Assembly (NCBI GenBank): GCA_022833215.1
Contig: JAIPUZ010000080.1
Span: 1-38,874 of the forward strand
Length of the DNA: 38,874 nt
Source of the DNA: Mesorhizobium sp.
Lineage (GTDB): Bacteria > Pseudomonadota > Alphaproteobacteria > Rhizobiales > Rhizobiaceae
Direction of reading: 5' to 3'
In this document: one piece after another, positions 1-7,869 of the stretch
Position numbering within the stretch: the stretch's first letter is position 1
Layout: every line of letters begins with the position of its first letter
The notes under the pieces: model-generated
What the model was told of the DNA's origin: nothing
The model's input: only the letters and a program-made list of their open reading frames with translations
Databases searched by the model: none
Made by a program: the position numbers and the translations under genes

Positions 1-373
1 CCAGCCCGAGACAGCGCCTCATCAGCAGGCCGCCTGAAACCCAATCCCTGCATCATAGCTCAGCTCAACATCACGCGCGCGTCTCTCAGCCGCGTGCCTG
101 CTCGGATGCTTACAGAATTACACGTCGATCTCGCAGAGAAACACGCGCCGCAAAAAGGTCAGCCAGTGCTCCGTCAGGGGGACAACCGCAGTGCTGCGCC
201 GGAACGTGGAATTTTTGCCTTTGCAGGCGTACCGCTCACTCGGGAACTGTCCTTCAACGAAGGCAGCTTGCCGGGAGATTTGCAGCGCGTGCAAAATTAT
301 TCAATGAAACCAAAGTGTTATGGTGTCAAAAACCCGTATCGGACGTTACGCACCCTCATAAGTTGGGAGGCGT
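1..373. other. Non-coding stretch at the window edge, downstream of tRNA-Met
   Basis: No convincing gene is seen on either strand. The one open frame here (94-417, plus) runs antisense into the tRNA and ends in the residues typical of a translated tRNA complement, so it is not counted. The stretch looks somewhat less GC-rich than the rest. It lies just 3' of a tRNA, a place where integrated elements often sit, but no integrase or repeat of the tRNA end is visible in the window. Confidence 0.4.
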
Positions 374-450
374 TGGTAGCGGAGGAGGGATTCGAACCCC
401 CGACACAAGGATTATGATTCCTCTGCTCTAACCGACTGAGCTACTCCGCC
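374..450 (-). tRNA. tRNA-Met (anticodon CAT), probably elongator
   Basis: Read on the minus strand, the 77 bases fold as a full cloverleaf: a 7-bp acceptor stem closed by a G-U pair, D-arm AGCTCAGTCGGTTAGAGC, a 5-bp anticodon stem with loop ATCATAA (anticodon CAT), T-arm GGGGGTTCGAATCCCTC, and an encoded ACCA end. CAT can mean elongator Met, initiator Met or lysidine-modified Ile. The G-U first pair, rather than a mismatch, argues against initiator. From memory the body resembles rhizobial elongator tRNA-Met. Confidence 0.93.
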
Positions 451-509
451 CCGGCGCGCAGGATTCGATTTGCGGCCCGTTGCCGCCGAACCCTCGCAAG
501 GTCGGGCGG

Positions 510-538
510 ATATAAGGGGGGCATGGCTGGCCTGTCAA
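510..538 (-). promoter_or_regulatory. Sigma-70-type promoter of the tRNA-Met gene
   Basis: On the minus strand there is a perfect -35 TTGACA (538-533), a 17-base spacer and -10 TTATAT (515-510). Transcription would start near 503, about 50 bases before the mature tRNA end at 450. This is among the most canonical promoters visible in the window and fits a stable-RNA gene. Confidence 0.75.
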
Positions 539-679
539 GCACGCAAACGACTTGTTCTGCAGGCAAGGCAACCTATTTTTTTTATGATGTATTGAGCCAC
601 GCCGCCGTGAATGCGCGGGGTTGAGTTCGGATCGCCCCGCCGCTATGTGTCAGCCACGAAAATTTCGAGTCCACGATTG

Positions 680-1642
680 ATGAAACCGCGTATTGCCGTC
701 CTTGGATGCGGATACTGGGGCAGCAACCATGTCCGCACCCTCAAGGCGCTCGGAGCCCTCTACGCGGTCTCCGATGCCAATCGCGATCGCGCCGAAGGCT
801 TTGCCAGCGAACAGGAATGTATGGCGCTCGCTCCCGACGAGCTTTTCGGGCGCGAGGAGATCGACGCGATCGTAATGGCCCTGCCGCCGCAGTTCCATGC
901 CGAGACTGCCATCCGCGCCGTCGAGGCGGGCAAGGATGTGCTGGTCGAGAAGCCGGTGGCGCTTACCGTCGAGGATGCCCGGCGCGCAGTGAAGGCGGCG
1001 CAGGACAATTCACGCGTCTACATGGTCGGCCATGTTCTGCGTTTCCATCCCGCTTTCGAAAAGCTCAAGGCCCTCGTCGATGACGGCGAGCTCGGCGAGG
1101 TGCGCTACATCCATTCGCATCGTCTCGGACTCGGCAAGTTCCACACCGAGAACGACGCGCTGTGGGACCTCGCCCCTCATGATTTGTCGATGATCCTCGC
1201 CATCACTGGCGCCGCCCCGGTGGAAGTGCACGGGGAAGGGGCAGCGGCGCTCGATCATCTGAGCGATTTTGCGCATCTGCATATGCGCTTCCCGGGCAAT
1301 CTGCGCGGGCACCTGTTCGCCTCACGCCTCAATCCCTACCGCGAGCGGCGGCTGACGGTCGTCGGCACGAAAGGCATGGCGGTGTTCGACGATGTCGAGC
1401 CATGGGAACGCAAGCTGGCTGTCTATCATCACTCCATCTGGCAGGACAGCGGCCAGTGGGCGTTCACTGCCGATGAACCGCACTACATTGCGGTGGAGCA
1501 GGGCATGCCGCTGACGCGCGAGCTGGAACACTTCATCCATTGCATCCAGACGCGGGAGGAACCGCGCACGAATGGCGAGGAGGCCATTCGTGTCCTTCAG
1601 GTGCTGACAGCGGGCACGGTACGCCACCAGGGCGCATCCTAG
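680..1642 (+). CDS. Gfo/Idh/MocA-family NAD(P)-dependent oxidoreductase
   Basis: Probable cytoplasmic sugar or inositol dehydrogenase of 320 residues. The N-terminal Rossmann fold begins at once with the dinucleotide motif GCGYWG (residues 8-13), followed by the family EKP motif (LVEKPVAL) carrying the catalytic lysine, then VGHVLRFHPAF and HDLSM in the C-terminal alpha/beta domain. GCGYWG is common in the branch that includes UDP-sugar 3-dehydrogenases of the WbpB/WlbA type, but the substrate cannot be told from sequence. An upstream in-frame ATG at 611 would add 23 residues that do not look like this family, so the ATG at 680 is preferred. The gene stands alone; mnmA lies convergent, 42 bases away. 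Confidence 0.85.
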   Translation: MKPRIAVLGCGYWGSNHVRTLKALGALYAVSDANRDRAEGFASEQECMALAPDELFGREEIDAIVMALPPQFHAETAIRAVEAGKDVLVEKPVALTVEDARRAVKAAQDNSRVYMVGHVLRFHPAFEKLKALVDDGELGEVRYIHSHRLGLGKFHTENDALWDLAPHDLSMILAITGAAPVEVHGEGAAALDHLSDFAHLHMRFPGNLRGHLFASRLNPYRERRLTVVGTKGMAVFDDVEPWERKLAVYHHSIWQDSGQWAFTADEPHYIAVEQGMPLTRELEHFIHCIQTREEPRTNGEEAIRVLQVLTAGTVRHQGAS

Positions 1643-1684
1643 GAAGCGTTCGGTTCCCCGGCTCCCGGCTTTTGCGTATGCGGT

Positions 1685-2872
1685 TCAGCCGTGTGCCTGT
1701 GCCGGTACGGCACCCAGACGCGACAACATGGCCTCGGCTTCCGCGCCGCGTTCGGAGCGGCCGATAAAGCCACCGCCCAGCACCCGCGCTTCGTTGCCGT
1801 CGTCGGAATAGAGCACGCAGGCCTGACCGGGGGCGACGCCGGATTCGCCATCGACCAGTTCGACTATGGCCGTGCCTTCGCGCTGGCGCAGCACGGCCGG
1901 GCGGGGAGGGCGGGTCGAGCGCACCTTGGCGAAGATCTCCACGCCTTCTGCCGGGATTTCCGCCAGCGGTGTGTCGCCCAGCCAGTTCATGTCGCGCAGA
2001 TAGACCTTGTGCGTTTCCAGTGCCTCGCGCGGTCCGACAATGACGCGCGAGCGCTCGGAATCGAGGTGGACGACATAGAGCGGTTCACCGGAGGCGACGC
2101 CTATGCCGCGGCGCTGGCCGATCGTGTAGCGCAAAATGCCTTCATGCCGGCCCAGTACGCGCCCGTCGATATGGAGGATGTCGCCGGGGCTGGCGGCTTC
2201 CGGCTTCAGCCTGGCGATTATGTCCGAATATTTTCCCTGCGGTACGAAGCAGATGTCCTGGCTGTCCTGCTTGGTCGCGACAGACAGCCCCATTTCCTCG
2301 GCCATGGCGCGCACAGCCGGCTTGGGCAGGTCACCCAGGGGAAAGCGCAGATAATCCAGCTGCTCCTGCGTGGTTGCGAACAGGAAATAGCTTTGGTCGC
2401 GGTCGGAATCGCGCGGCCGGTACAGCGCCCGGTGCGCTCCGTTGGGACGGGAGCGGATATAGTGGCCGGTGGCCAGCGCATCGGCGCCCAGTTCCCTGGC
2501 GGTCGTCAGAAGATCCGCGAACTTGACGGTCTGGTTGCAGGAAACGCATGGAATCGGCGTCTCGCCATGTACATAGCTTTCAGCGAAGGGGTTGATCACC
2601 GCCTCGCGGAAACGCCGTTCATAATCGAGCACATAATGGGGAATACCCAGCGTTTCCGACACCCTGCGGGCGTCGTCGATGTCCTGTCCGGCGCAGCACG
2701 AGCCCGGCCGGTGCGTGGCTGCGCCATGATCGTAGAGTTGCAGCGTCACGCCGATGACATCGTAACCTTCGCGTTTGAGCAGCCCGGCCACAACCGAGGA
2801 ATCGACGCCGCCGGACATGGCGACGACGACGCGCGTGTCCTGCGGGCGTGCGGGAAGGTCAAGGCTGTTCAT
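1685..2872 (-). CDS. mnmA: tRNA-specific 2-thiouridylase MnmA
   Basis: Cytoplasmic enzyme that thiolates U34 of tRNA-Lys, -Glu and -Gln, using ATP and sulfur relayed to it. The 395-residue protein shows the PP-loop SGGVDSS near the N-terminus, the catalytic cysteine region [11 protein letters not shown] and the second active-site cysteine in [11 protein letters not shown], then the C-terminal beta-barrel with the motif LGDTPL. Length and motif order match alphaproteobacterial MnmA. The frame continues upstream to an ATG at 2902 and a GTG at 2935, but homologs remembered from Brucella begin near NSLDLP, so the ATG at 2872 is chosen; the start is the least certain part. It is divergent from sciP across about 290 bases. 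Confidence 0.93.
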   Translation of the reverse strand: MNSLDLPARPQDTRVVVAMSGGVDSSVVAGLLKREGYDVIGVTLQLYDHGAATHRPGSCCAGQDIDDARRVSETLGIPHYVLDYERRFREAVINPFAESYVHGETPIPCVSCNQTVKFADLLTTARELGADALATGHYIRSRPNGAHRALYRPRDSDRDQSYFLFATTQEQLDYLRFPLGDLPKPAVRAMAEEMGLSVATKQDSQDICFVPQGKYSDIIARLKPEAASPGDILHIDGRVLGRHEGILRYTIGQRRGIGVASGEPLYVVHLDSERSRVIVGPREALETHKVYLRDMNWLGDTPLAEIPAEGVEIFAKVRSTRPPRPAVLRQREGTAIVELVDGESGVAPGQACVLYSDDGNEARVLGGGFIGRSERGAEAEAMLSRLGAVPAQAHG

Positions 2873-3166
2873 CTCTTCATTCCAAACAGGATACGAGGGC
2901 ATTGCATTCCGGTTCGCCGGATACGGGCCTGGCACGTGAATATAGGACAGGCATCGATGGCTTGCCAGACCGGTTTTCCCGCGAACCGGGGACCGGGCAA
3001 ACAGCTTTCAAGGCATTTGAACCATCTTTGAAATAAATGCCAGCGTATTCCCTAACGTGATGTTCATGTTCGTTACCTATCCATTAGGAACTGCTTAGGC
3101 AATTTTTAAAGCTGTGGCGGTAGTGTGGCGGCGATTGGTTCTTGCGTGTTTTTAGTAGAGAGTATG

Positions 3167-3442
3167 ATGACCGATCTTGTTAGACCGCGAGTCAAATACG
3201 TAATCGGGCCTGACGGCAGCCCGCTTACAATTGCCGATTTGCCGCCAAGCAATACGCGGCGCTGGGTTATCCGGCGCAAGGCAGAGGTGGTGGCAGCCGT
3301 GCGCGGCGGCCTGCTGAGCCTTGAGGAAGCGTGCCAGCGTTATGCCCTGACGACGGAGGAATTCCTGTCCTGGCAAGCGTCGATCGACGAATACGGACTG
3401 GCGGGCCTGCGTACCACGCGCATCCAGCAATACAGACATTAA
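3167..3442 (+). CDS. sciP: CtrA inhibitor SciP (DUF1153)
   Basis: Small 91-residue protein matching the SciP family almost throughout, including YVIGPDGSPLTIADLPP, RWVIRRKAEVVAAVRGGLL and the end GLAGLRTTRIQQYRH. In Caulobacter SciP binds CtrA and DNA and blocks CtrA-activated transcription in G1. The middle (SLEEACQRYALTTEEFLSW) is a helix-turn-helix. Two ATGs lie in tandem at 3164 and 3167; the purine run GTAGAGAG just upstream suits 3167 better. The neighbouring FliJ-like gene and ctrA complete the arrangement known from related genomes, so the gene is well placed to tune CtrA output. Function is known for the family and inferred here. Confidence 0.95.
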   Translation: MTDLVRPRVKYVIGPDGSPLTIADLPPSNTRRWVIRRKAEVVAAVRGGLLSLEEACQRYALTTEEFLSWQASIDEYGLAGLRTTRIQQYRH

Positions 3443-3643
3443 GGCATTTTGAAGTCAGGCGACCTCGGCTGGGGTCGCGACAAAATGCGATGAAACCAAA
3501 CGAGCGGAGCCGCAGCCCGGGCTATCCGGCTGCGCGGCGCTCCGGTCATCGGGTTTTTCTACAGGCAGGGTGGGCGAAATCCGCCTTTGTTTCTGCCGGG
3601 CAACCCGCATCTCTCCGGCTGCTGGGGACAGAGGATTGGATTG

Positions 3644-3674
3644 AAAGACCCCGGCTGAAAGGTTGGGGCTTTTT
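3644..3674 (+). terminator. Probable rho-independent terminator for sciP
   Basis: AAAGACCCC and GGGGCTTTTT form an imperfect stem around the loop, with the T-run after the second arm on the plus strand. It lies about 200 bases after the sciP stop. Confidence 0.55.
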
Positions 3675-3746
3675 CCGTTTCCCGGGACCCGAAGGGGATG
3701 GCGCATCAAGGCTGTTGCGCCGCCCGCTTGCGTTTGAAATGCAAAG

Positions 3747-3773
3747 CGGCCCCGCAGGCTGGCTGTGGGGCCG
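3747..3773 (-). terminator. GC-rich hairpin after the FliJ-like gene
   Basis: CGGCCCCGCA pairs with TGTGGGGCCG (10 bp, one G-U) around the loop GGCTGGC, 26 bases past the stop of the minus-strand gene. The following bases are only moderately T-rich, so termination is plausible but not certain. Confidence 0.4.
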
Positions 3774-3798
3774 TTGAAATCGCAGAGGGTTTTCGGGA

Positions 3799-4176
3799 TC
3801 AGCCGATCATCGCGCTGCGGGGAGGTGCTTCGGCCTCCCGGGTCTTGCCGTCGCGCATTTCCAGCAATTCGGCCTTGGCAAGCTCCGCTTCAGCCTCGGC
3901 AAGTAGGGTTTCGGCTGCGCTGCGCTGCTTTGCCAGATCGGCCTGTGAATCCCTGAGATTGTCGCGGCGCTGGCGCGCGGCCTTGGCGAAGGTTGGGTAG
4001 GCGAAATGACTGATATCGGTGATGCCGGCTTTCTTTTCCTCGGCGGTGATCTGAAGCTCCAGTTCCCCGGCCATGCGATCGAATTCGGCGATCATCGCGT
4101 CGAGCTGTGCCAGCTGCCGCCGTTTCTCGTTCACCTGGAACTGTTTCAGACGAACGAGGCTTTCACGTGACTTCAT
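3799..4176 (-). CDS. fliJ: FliJ-like flagellar export chaperone (coiled coil)
   Basis: A 125-residue, charged, almost wholly helical protein with heptad-like spacing. It begins MKSRESLVRLKQFQVNEKRR, as do proteins annotated as flagellar FliJ beside ctrA in Rhizobiales. FliJ in enteric bacteria is a soluble coiled coil that links export chaperones to the FliI ATPase and the FlhA gate. No other flagellar gene is in the window, so the role rests on resemblance and position only. The frame opens at a TTG at 4185, but the ATG at 4176 follows GAGGGTC and is the better start. It is divergent from ctrA across 445 bases. Confidence 0.7.
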   Translation of the reverse strand: MKSRESLVRLKQFQVNEKRRQLAQLDAMIAEFDRMAGELELQITAEEKKAGITDISHFAYPTFAKAARQRRDNLRDSQADLAKQRSAAETLLAEAEAELAKAELLEMRDGKTREAEAPPRSAMIG

Positions 4177-4621
4177 GACCCTCAACTCCGCACATACTCT
4201 TTACGCTCACTGCTGTGGCGGAACGGCCCGGGCCCTCCACCAGCTGTTTTCCACCGGACCATGCCAATGGAAAACAAAGTCCTAAGATTTTTTGCGCCCG
4301 GTAACCATTCGTTTACGGGCATTGTTAATCATACGCGGCAGGGCTTAAGACCCGGTAAAAATTTCCGCTTCGGATTTTGTGCCGGCGAGAGAGTCCCATG
4401 AGTCACTTACGGCAGTTTTCTGACGTAGTGGATGAATTTGGGCTTTCCCCGAATCATCTTTGGATTCAACAGGGTGTGGAAAGAGGTTAAAAATTCTGAT
4501 ATCGTTCGAAGCACGAAATTAGGATTTGTTAACCATTCGGTGGCAGTTTTCGATTCAGGCAATCGCTGCCGCGGGCCAGGACGGGTCGTGAAGAGGTTCG
4601 GCGGCAGAAAAGGGGAATGAG
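4177..4621. promoter_or_regulatory. ctrA / fliJ-like divergent control region with GANTC and CtrA half-sites
   Basis: A 445-base, AT-richer divergent region without a gene. It contains three GANTC sites, the target of the cell-cycle methylase CcrM: GAATC at 4451-4455, GATTC at 4463-4467 and GATTC at 4552-4556. It also has one exact CtrA half-site TTAACCAT (4529-4536) and two near matches, GTAACCAT (4301-4308) and TTAATCAT (4325-4332). In Caulobacter ctrA is autoregulated and its P1 promoter is sensitive to GANTC methylation; the same wiring is inferred here. No full TTAA-N7-TTAA box is present. Confidence 0.6.
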
Positions 4622-5317
4622 ATGCGCGTTCTGCTGATAGAAGATGACAGTGCAACGGCACAGAGCATCGAGCTCATGCTCAAATCCGAGAGCTTCAATG
4701 TCTATACCACCGATCTCGGTGAGGAAGGCGTCGATCTCGGAAAGCTCTATGACTACGATATTATTCTCCTTGACCTGAATCTTCCCGATATGTCGGGCTA
4801 TGAGGTCTTGAGAACTCTTCGCCTTTCCAAGGTGAAGACCCCGATTCTTATCCTTTCCGGCATGGCCGGCATCGAGGACAAGGTTCGCGGACTCGGCTTC
4901 GGCGCCGACGATTATATGACCAAGCCGTTCCATAAGGACGAGCTGGTCGCCCGCATTCATGCCATCGTGCGTCGTTCGAAGGGCCACGCCCAGTCGGTCA
5001 TCACCACCGGCGATCTCGTGGTCAATCTCGATGCCAAGACGGTTGAAGTCGGCGGACAGCGGGTGCATCTGACCGGCAAGGAATATCAGATGCTCGAGCT
5101 GCTTTCGCTGCGCAAGGGCACCACCCTCACCAAGGAAATGTTCCTTAACCACCTTTACGGCGGCATGGACGAGCCGGAACTGAAGATCATCGACGTCTTT
5201 ATCTGCAAGCTTCGCAAGAAGCTGGATGCGTGCTCGGGTGGACAGAACTACATCGAAACGGTCTGGGGCCGCGGCTATGTGCTGCGCGAGCCGGAAGATA
5301 TCCGCGAAAGCGCCTGA
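4622..5317 (+). CDS. ctrA: Cell-cycle master response regulator CtrA
   Basis: OmpR-type response regulator of 231 residues, the essential cell-cycle transcription factor of alphaproteobacteria, which binds TTAA-N7-TTAAC sites. The receiver domain has the acidic pocket IEDDS (residues 6-10), phospho-acceptor D51 in [14 protein letters not shown], and KPF near residue 100. The C-terminal winged helix contains [12 protein letters not shown] and [13 protein letters not shown]. The start ATG follows GGGGAATGAG. SciP, ChpT and EipA encoded nearby are its inhibitor, its phosphate donor and a known target in relatives. A strong terminator follows at 5341. Confidence 0.98.
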   Translation: MRVLLIEDDSATAQSIELMLKSESFNVYTTDLGEEGVDLGKLYDYDIILLDLNLPDMSGYEVLRTLRLSKVKTPILILSGMAGIEDKVRGLGFGADDYMTKPFHKDELVARIHAIVRRSKGHAQSVITTGDLVVNLDAKTVEVGGQRVHLTGKEYQMLELLSLRKGTTLTKEMFLNHLYGGMDEPELKIIDVFICKLRKKLDACSGGQNYIETVWGRGYVLREPEDIRESA

Positions 5318-5340
5318 CTGGGCGCTTTCCCGTCAAACCG

Positions 5341-5374
5341 AAAAAGACCCGGCAATGCCGGGTCTTTTCTTTTC
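5341..5374 (+). terminator. Rho-independent terminator after ctrA
   Basis: AAAAGACCCGGC and GCCGGGTCTTTT form a perfect stem around AAT, followed by CTTTT. The A-run before the first arm could let it work in both directions, also ending the minus-strand receiver gene. Confidence 0.9.
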
Positions 5375-5487
5375 TGCCGGGCTGTCTGCCGGGGAGGGAA
5401 GCTGCCCTGAAGAAAATAAAGGTTTAAAAACAATCGCCTGAGGCCGGCGCTGGAATCTGGAGAAGCCCGATGGCCTTCCACGGCGAA

Positions 5488-5859
5488 TCAGGCGGCGATC
5501 TTCGTCGTCTGGAGGCAGCCCAGCAGATGGTTGCGATCGAAGGGTTTCAGAAGATAGCCCTCGGCACCGGCGCGCCTTGCCCGCATGATCGTGCCGACAT
5601 CCATTTCCACCAGAGAAACCAATATCCTCGGCGTCAGGGCATTTTTGATCGCGCGGATTTCGCGAATGAGATCGGTGGCCTCCATATCGGGCAGGTTGGT
5701 GGACACGACGACGATGTGCGGCATGGTCCTGCGGCAGATTTCCAGTGCCTCTGCACCCGTTCCGCTTTCCAGAACCGTGAGTTCAGGAGTGGCGAGGATA
5801 CGCTTGGCGACGCGACGGATCACGTTGGACCCATCAGCGAACATGCAGAATTGCTTCAT
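5488..5859 (-). CDS. Receiver-like protein lacking the phospho-acceptor aspartate
   Basis: Single-domain receiver fold of 123 residues with no output domain. Against CtrA, the segment VVVSTNLPDM lines up with [10 protein letters not shown], so the phosphorylation site is Ser53 instead of Asp (codon TCC on the minus strand). The acidic pocket is also weakened (FADGS instead of IEDDS), while the conserved lysine (LLKPFD) and the Ser/Thr switch region (ILVSLVEMD) remain. It should therefore not take phosphate in the usual way and may be a constitutive or protein-binding pseudo-receiver. The ATG at 5859 follows GGGAAGAA; upstream in-frame sequence is low-grade. It lies between ctrA and chpT, on the same strand as chpT and 188 bases after it, which suggests a link to the CtrA phosphorelay. 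Confidence 0.8.
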   Translation of the reverse strand: MKQFCMFADGSNVIRRVAKRILATPELTVLESGTGAEALEICRRTMPHIVVVSTNLPDMEATDLIREIRAIKNALTPRILVSLVEMDVGTIMRARRAGAEGYLLKPFDRNHLLGCLQTTKIAA

Positions 5860-6047
5860 TTTTTCTTCCCGAACCGCGCTTTGGCGCTGAAGGCCATGGC
5901 GAGCTTTGGCACATGGTAGCGGGCAGGAGTAAAAAAGCGGGAAACTTGTTGAATAAAGTTTTCTTGAAAATTCCCCGGAACGCAACCTGCGCGCGAAAGC
6001 TTCTCCGGCATGCGTACCGGGAGTAGCGTATGGCGTGAAGATAAGGT

Positions 6048-6677
6048 TCAGGCTGCCGTCAGGGTGATTTCGTCGGCGGTGGCGTGGATCGAGATCGTCA
6101 TGCCCGCCTCGCGTGCCATAAGCAGTGTGTAATAGGGCTGAACGGCATGGGCATCGATCGGCTCTTCGGGCTTGTTGCCGGAATGCAGCTCAAGGAATTT
6201 CGGCGGCACGCGCAGCATCGGGCCGCTGGACGAGATGACGAAGCGCGGTTCCGTTTCAAGGTTTTCCAGCGTCACCGAAATCCTGCCGCCGCGCGGGATG
6301 GCCGCGTTGGCGATCAGGATGAGGTTGAGCAGCAGCTTGACCTTGTTCTTCGGCAGCAGTGCGCGCCCGCCCGTCCACGTCAGTTCCGGCTTCTCGTTCT
6401 TGAGAAAAGCGGTCGCGACGGCCTCGGCATCGCCGGTATCGATCTGCATTCCGGCGGAGCCGGCCGCACCGAAGGCGATGCGCGCGAATTGCAGGCGGGC
6501 CGAGGCATTGCGCGCGCTCTGGCGGATGAGGTTCATGGCGTCCTCGTCGGCGCCGCCCTCGTCGAGCAGTTCCAGCCCGTTGTTGATGGCCCCTACCGGG
6601 GAAATGATGTCGTGACAGACGCGGCTGCACAGAAGGGCGGCGAGATCAGGCGCGGAAAGCGTGAAAAGGTCTGTCAT
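6048..6677 (-). CDS. chpT: Histidine phosphotransferase ChpT
   Basis: ChpT passes phosphate from the hybrid kinase CckA to CtrA and CpdR. The 209-residue protein has the phosphorylated histidine H22 in VCHDIISPVGAINNGLELL, in the first helix of a dimeric histidine-kinase-like fold, followed by a degenerate ATPase-like C-terminal domain lacking nucleotide motifs, as expected of the family. The frame opens at a TTG at 6695; the ATG at 6677 is taken as the start. It is divergent from eipA, as in Brucella, where these genes and ctrA also lie close together. Confidence 0.92.
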   Translation of the reverse strand: MTDLFTLSAPDLAALLCSRVCHDIISPVGAINNGLELLDEGGADEDAMNLIRQSARNASARLQFARIAFGAAGSAGMQIDTGDAEAVATAFLKNEKPELTWTGGRALLPKNKVKLLLNLILIANAAIPRGGRISVTLENLETEPRFVISSSGPMLRVPPKFLELHSGNKPEEPIDAHAVQPYYTLLMAREAGMTISIHATADEITLTAA

Positions 6678-6979
6678 GAGCGGCGGTCCCTGCAAGAATC
6701 AGTCTGTCGACGTGCATACGCCACCTTGCGCCAACACCATATACCCTGCGGAATCGCTGCCGGCCGATGCGCCGTCGTGACCGCAAATCCTATCGTGTGC
6801 GCAAGGCGGATGTCCCCAAAATGGCAGTTTCGGCCTTCGAACTGCCATCTTCATCTGAAAGGTTAATGGTTGAAAAAGGATTACGGCATAGTTTGCCGTG
6901 ACAGGCATCATAAGCGGTCGGCACAGAATCGCGGATGCAAGAGGCGCAGGCAAGGTGCTCCGTTACGGAGATTGACTGC
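6678..6979. promoter_or_regulatory. chpT / eipA divergent control region
   Basis: 302 bases without a gene. A TTAATGGTTGA segment at 6863-6873 gives one CtrA half-site (TTAACC on the minus strand) preceded, at the right spacing, by TTTT rather than TTAA: a partial CtrA box. In Brucella abortus eipA is reported to be activated by CtrA, so a weak box in this place is expected. Confidence 0.4.
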
Positions 6980-7561
6980 ATGTTTTCCCGAATCCGCGAG
7001 CTGGGTTTCATCCGGGCTCTGGCTACGACCATCATCCTCGCGAGTGCGCTCGCCGTTTCGGTGTCGGCCTCGCGAGCTCAGGAATACACGGCTCAGGAGA
7101 TCGTGGATTCCGGACACCGCTTTTTCGGTTCCACCTCGGGCGGCCTTGCCAGCGTTGTCGAGAAGGTGTTCTCGTCCTACGGCCTGCCCAACGGATATAT
7201 TCTGGGCGAGGAGGGATCCGGCGCGCTGATCGGCGGCCTGACCTATGGCGAAGGCACGCTCTACACCAAGAATGCGGGCGACCATAAGGTGTTCTGGCAG
7301 GGGCCCTCGCTTGGCTGGGATTTTGGCGGGCAGGGCTCGCGCGTCATGGTTCTGGTCTACAATCTCGACGACATCAGCAACCTCTACACCCGTTTCGGCG
7401 GGGTCGCCGGCTCGGCCTATGTCATTGCCGGCGTGGGGTTCAATGTGCTGAAGTCCAACCAGATGCTGCTTGTGCCGATCCGCACCGGGGTGGGTGCCCG
7501 GCTTGGCATCAATATGGGCTATCTGAAACTCACACAGTCGCCGACCTGGAATCCCTTCTGA
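6980..7561 (+). CDS. eipA: Envelope integrity protein EipA (DUF1134)
   Basis: Secreted periplasmic protein of 193 residues. It has a signal peptide (hydrophobic core ATTIILASALAVSV, probable cleavage after ASRA at residue 33) and a glycine-rich beta domain typical of DUF1134, with LGEEGSGALIGGLTYGEGTLY and WDFGGQGSRVMVLVYNL. In Brucella abortus EipA supports envelope stress resistance and virulence and belongs to the CtrA regulon; the same role is inferred here. The ATG at 6980 follows GGAG at a spacing of 9; the frame upstream encodes no family sequence. An inverted-repeat hairpin follows the stop. Confidence 0.9.
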   Translation: MFSRIRELGFIRALATTIILASALAVSVSASRAQEYTAQEIVDSGHRFFGSTSGGLASVVEKVFSSYGLPNGYILGEEGSGALIGGLTYGEGTLYTKNAGDHKVFWQGPSLGWDFGGQGSRVMVLVYNLDDISNLYTRFGGVAGSAYVIAGVGFNVLKSNQMLLVPIRTGVGARLGINMGYLKLTQSPTWNPF

Positions 7562-7574
7562 ACCCGCTTTCGTT

Positions 7575-7602
7575 CCGGCAGGACGCGAATCGATCTTGCC
7601 GG
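7575..7602 (+). terminator. Hairpin after eipA
   Basis: CCGGCAGGA pairs with TCTTGCCGG (9 bp, one G-U) around a 10-base loop, 13 bases after the eipA stop. There is no T-run, so this may be an mRNA-stabilising or rho-linked structure rather than an intrinsic terminator. Confidence 0.35.
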
Positions 7603-7680
7603 GCCATGGGAATTGGTTCATGCCTAGGAAAGCGGGCGTTCTGGCGAACGCCGCGTCCGCTGCTCCGGCTTCCTTTGCGG

Positions 7681-7735
7681 GCCGCATTTATGCGACGTCA
7701 GACGGTTTTGTCTGGCTGCAAGATGCTCCAGGCAG
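7681..7735. repeat. Dispersed intergenic hairpin repeat, copy 1
   Basis: GCCGCAT-TT-ATGCGAC (7681-7696) is followed at once by a second hairpin GTCAGAC-GGTTTT-GTCTGGC (7697-7716) and the tail TGCAAGATGCTCCAGGC. The same two-hairpin unit occurs at 38713-38765 with changes on both sides of the stem: CAGAC/GTCTG here, CAGAT/ATCTG there. It sits in the 308-base gap between eipA and the next gene, where no coding frame is convincing. Confidence 0.8.
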
Positions 7736-7869
7736 GTCGCCCGGAAGCGGGAGCCGGTTTCGGTGTAACGACACGCGTGGAAGCGATGACCTGAAGAGGC
7801 GGAATGCGAATCCGAAGGATCGCTGCTCCTCAGGCCGCTGCCGGCGGAATTTGGAACGGATAGCGTATC

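Larger units (their letters stand above)
3443..3798. other. sciP / fliJ-like convergent intergenic region
   Basis: No gene is seen in these 356 bases. The region holds an imperfect long hairpin at about 3504-3543 (GCAGCC pairs with GGCTGC), a terminator-like hairpin with a T-run at 3644-3674, and a GC-rich hairpin at 3747-3773. All suit transcription ends for the two convergent genes. Confidence 0.5.

Noticed and set aside
94-417. 107-residue open frame over the tRNA-Met complement
   Set aside because: Its end AEEGFEPPTQGL is the usual translation of an antisense tRNA; the tRNA is clear, and the frame has no family.
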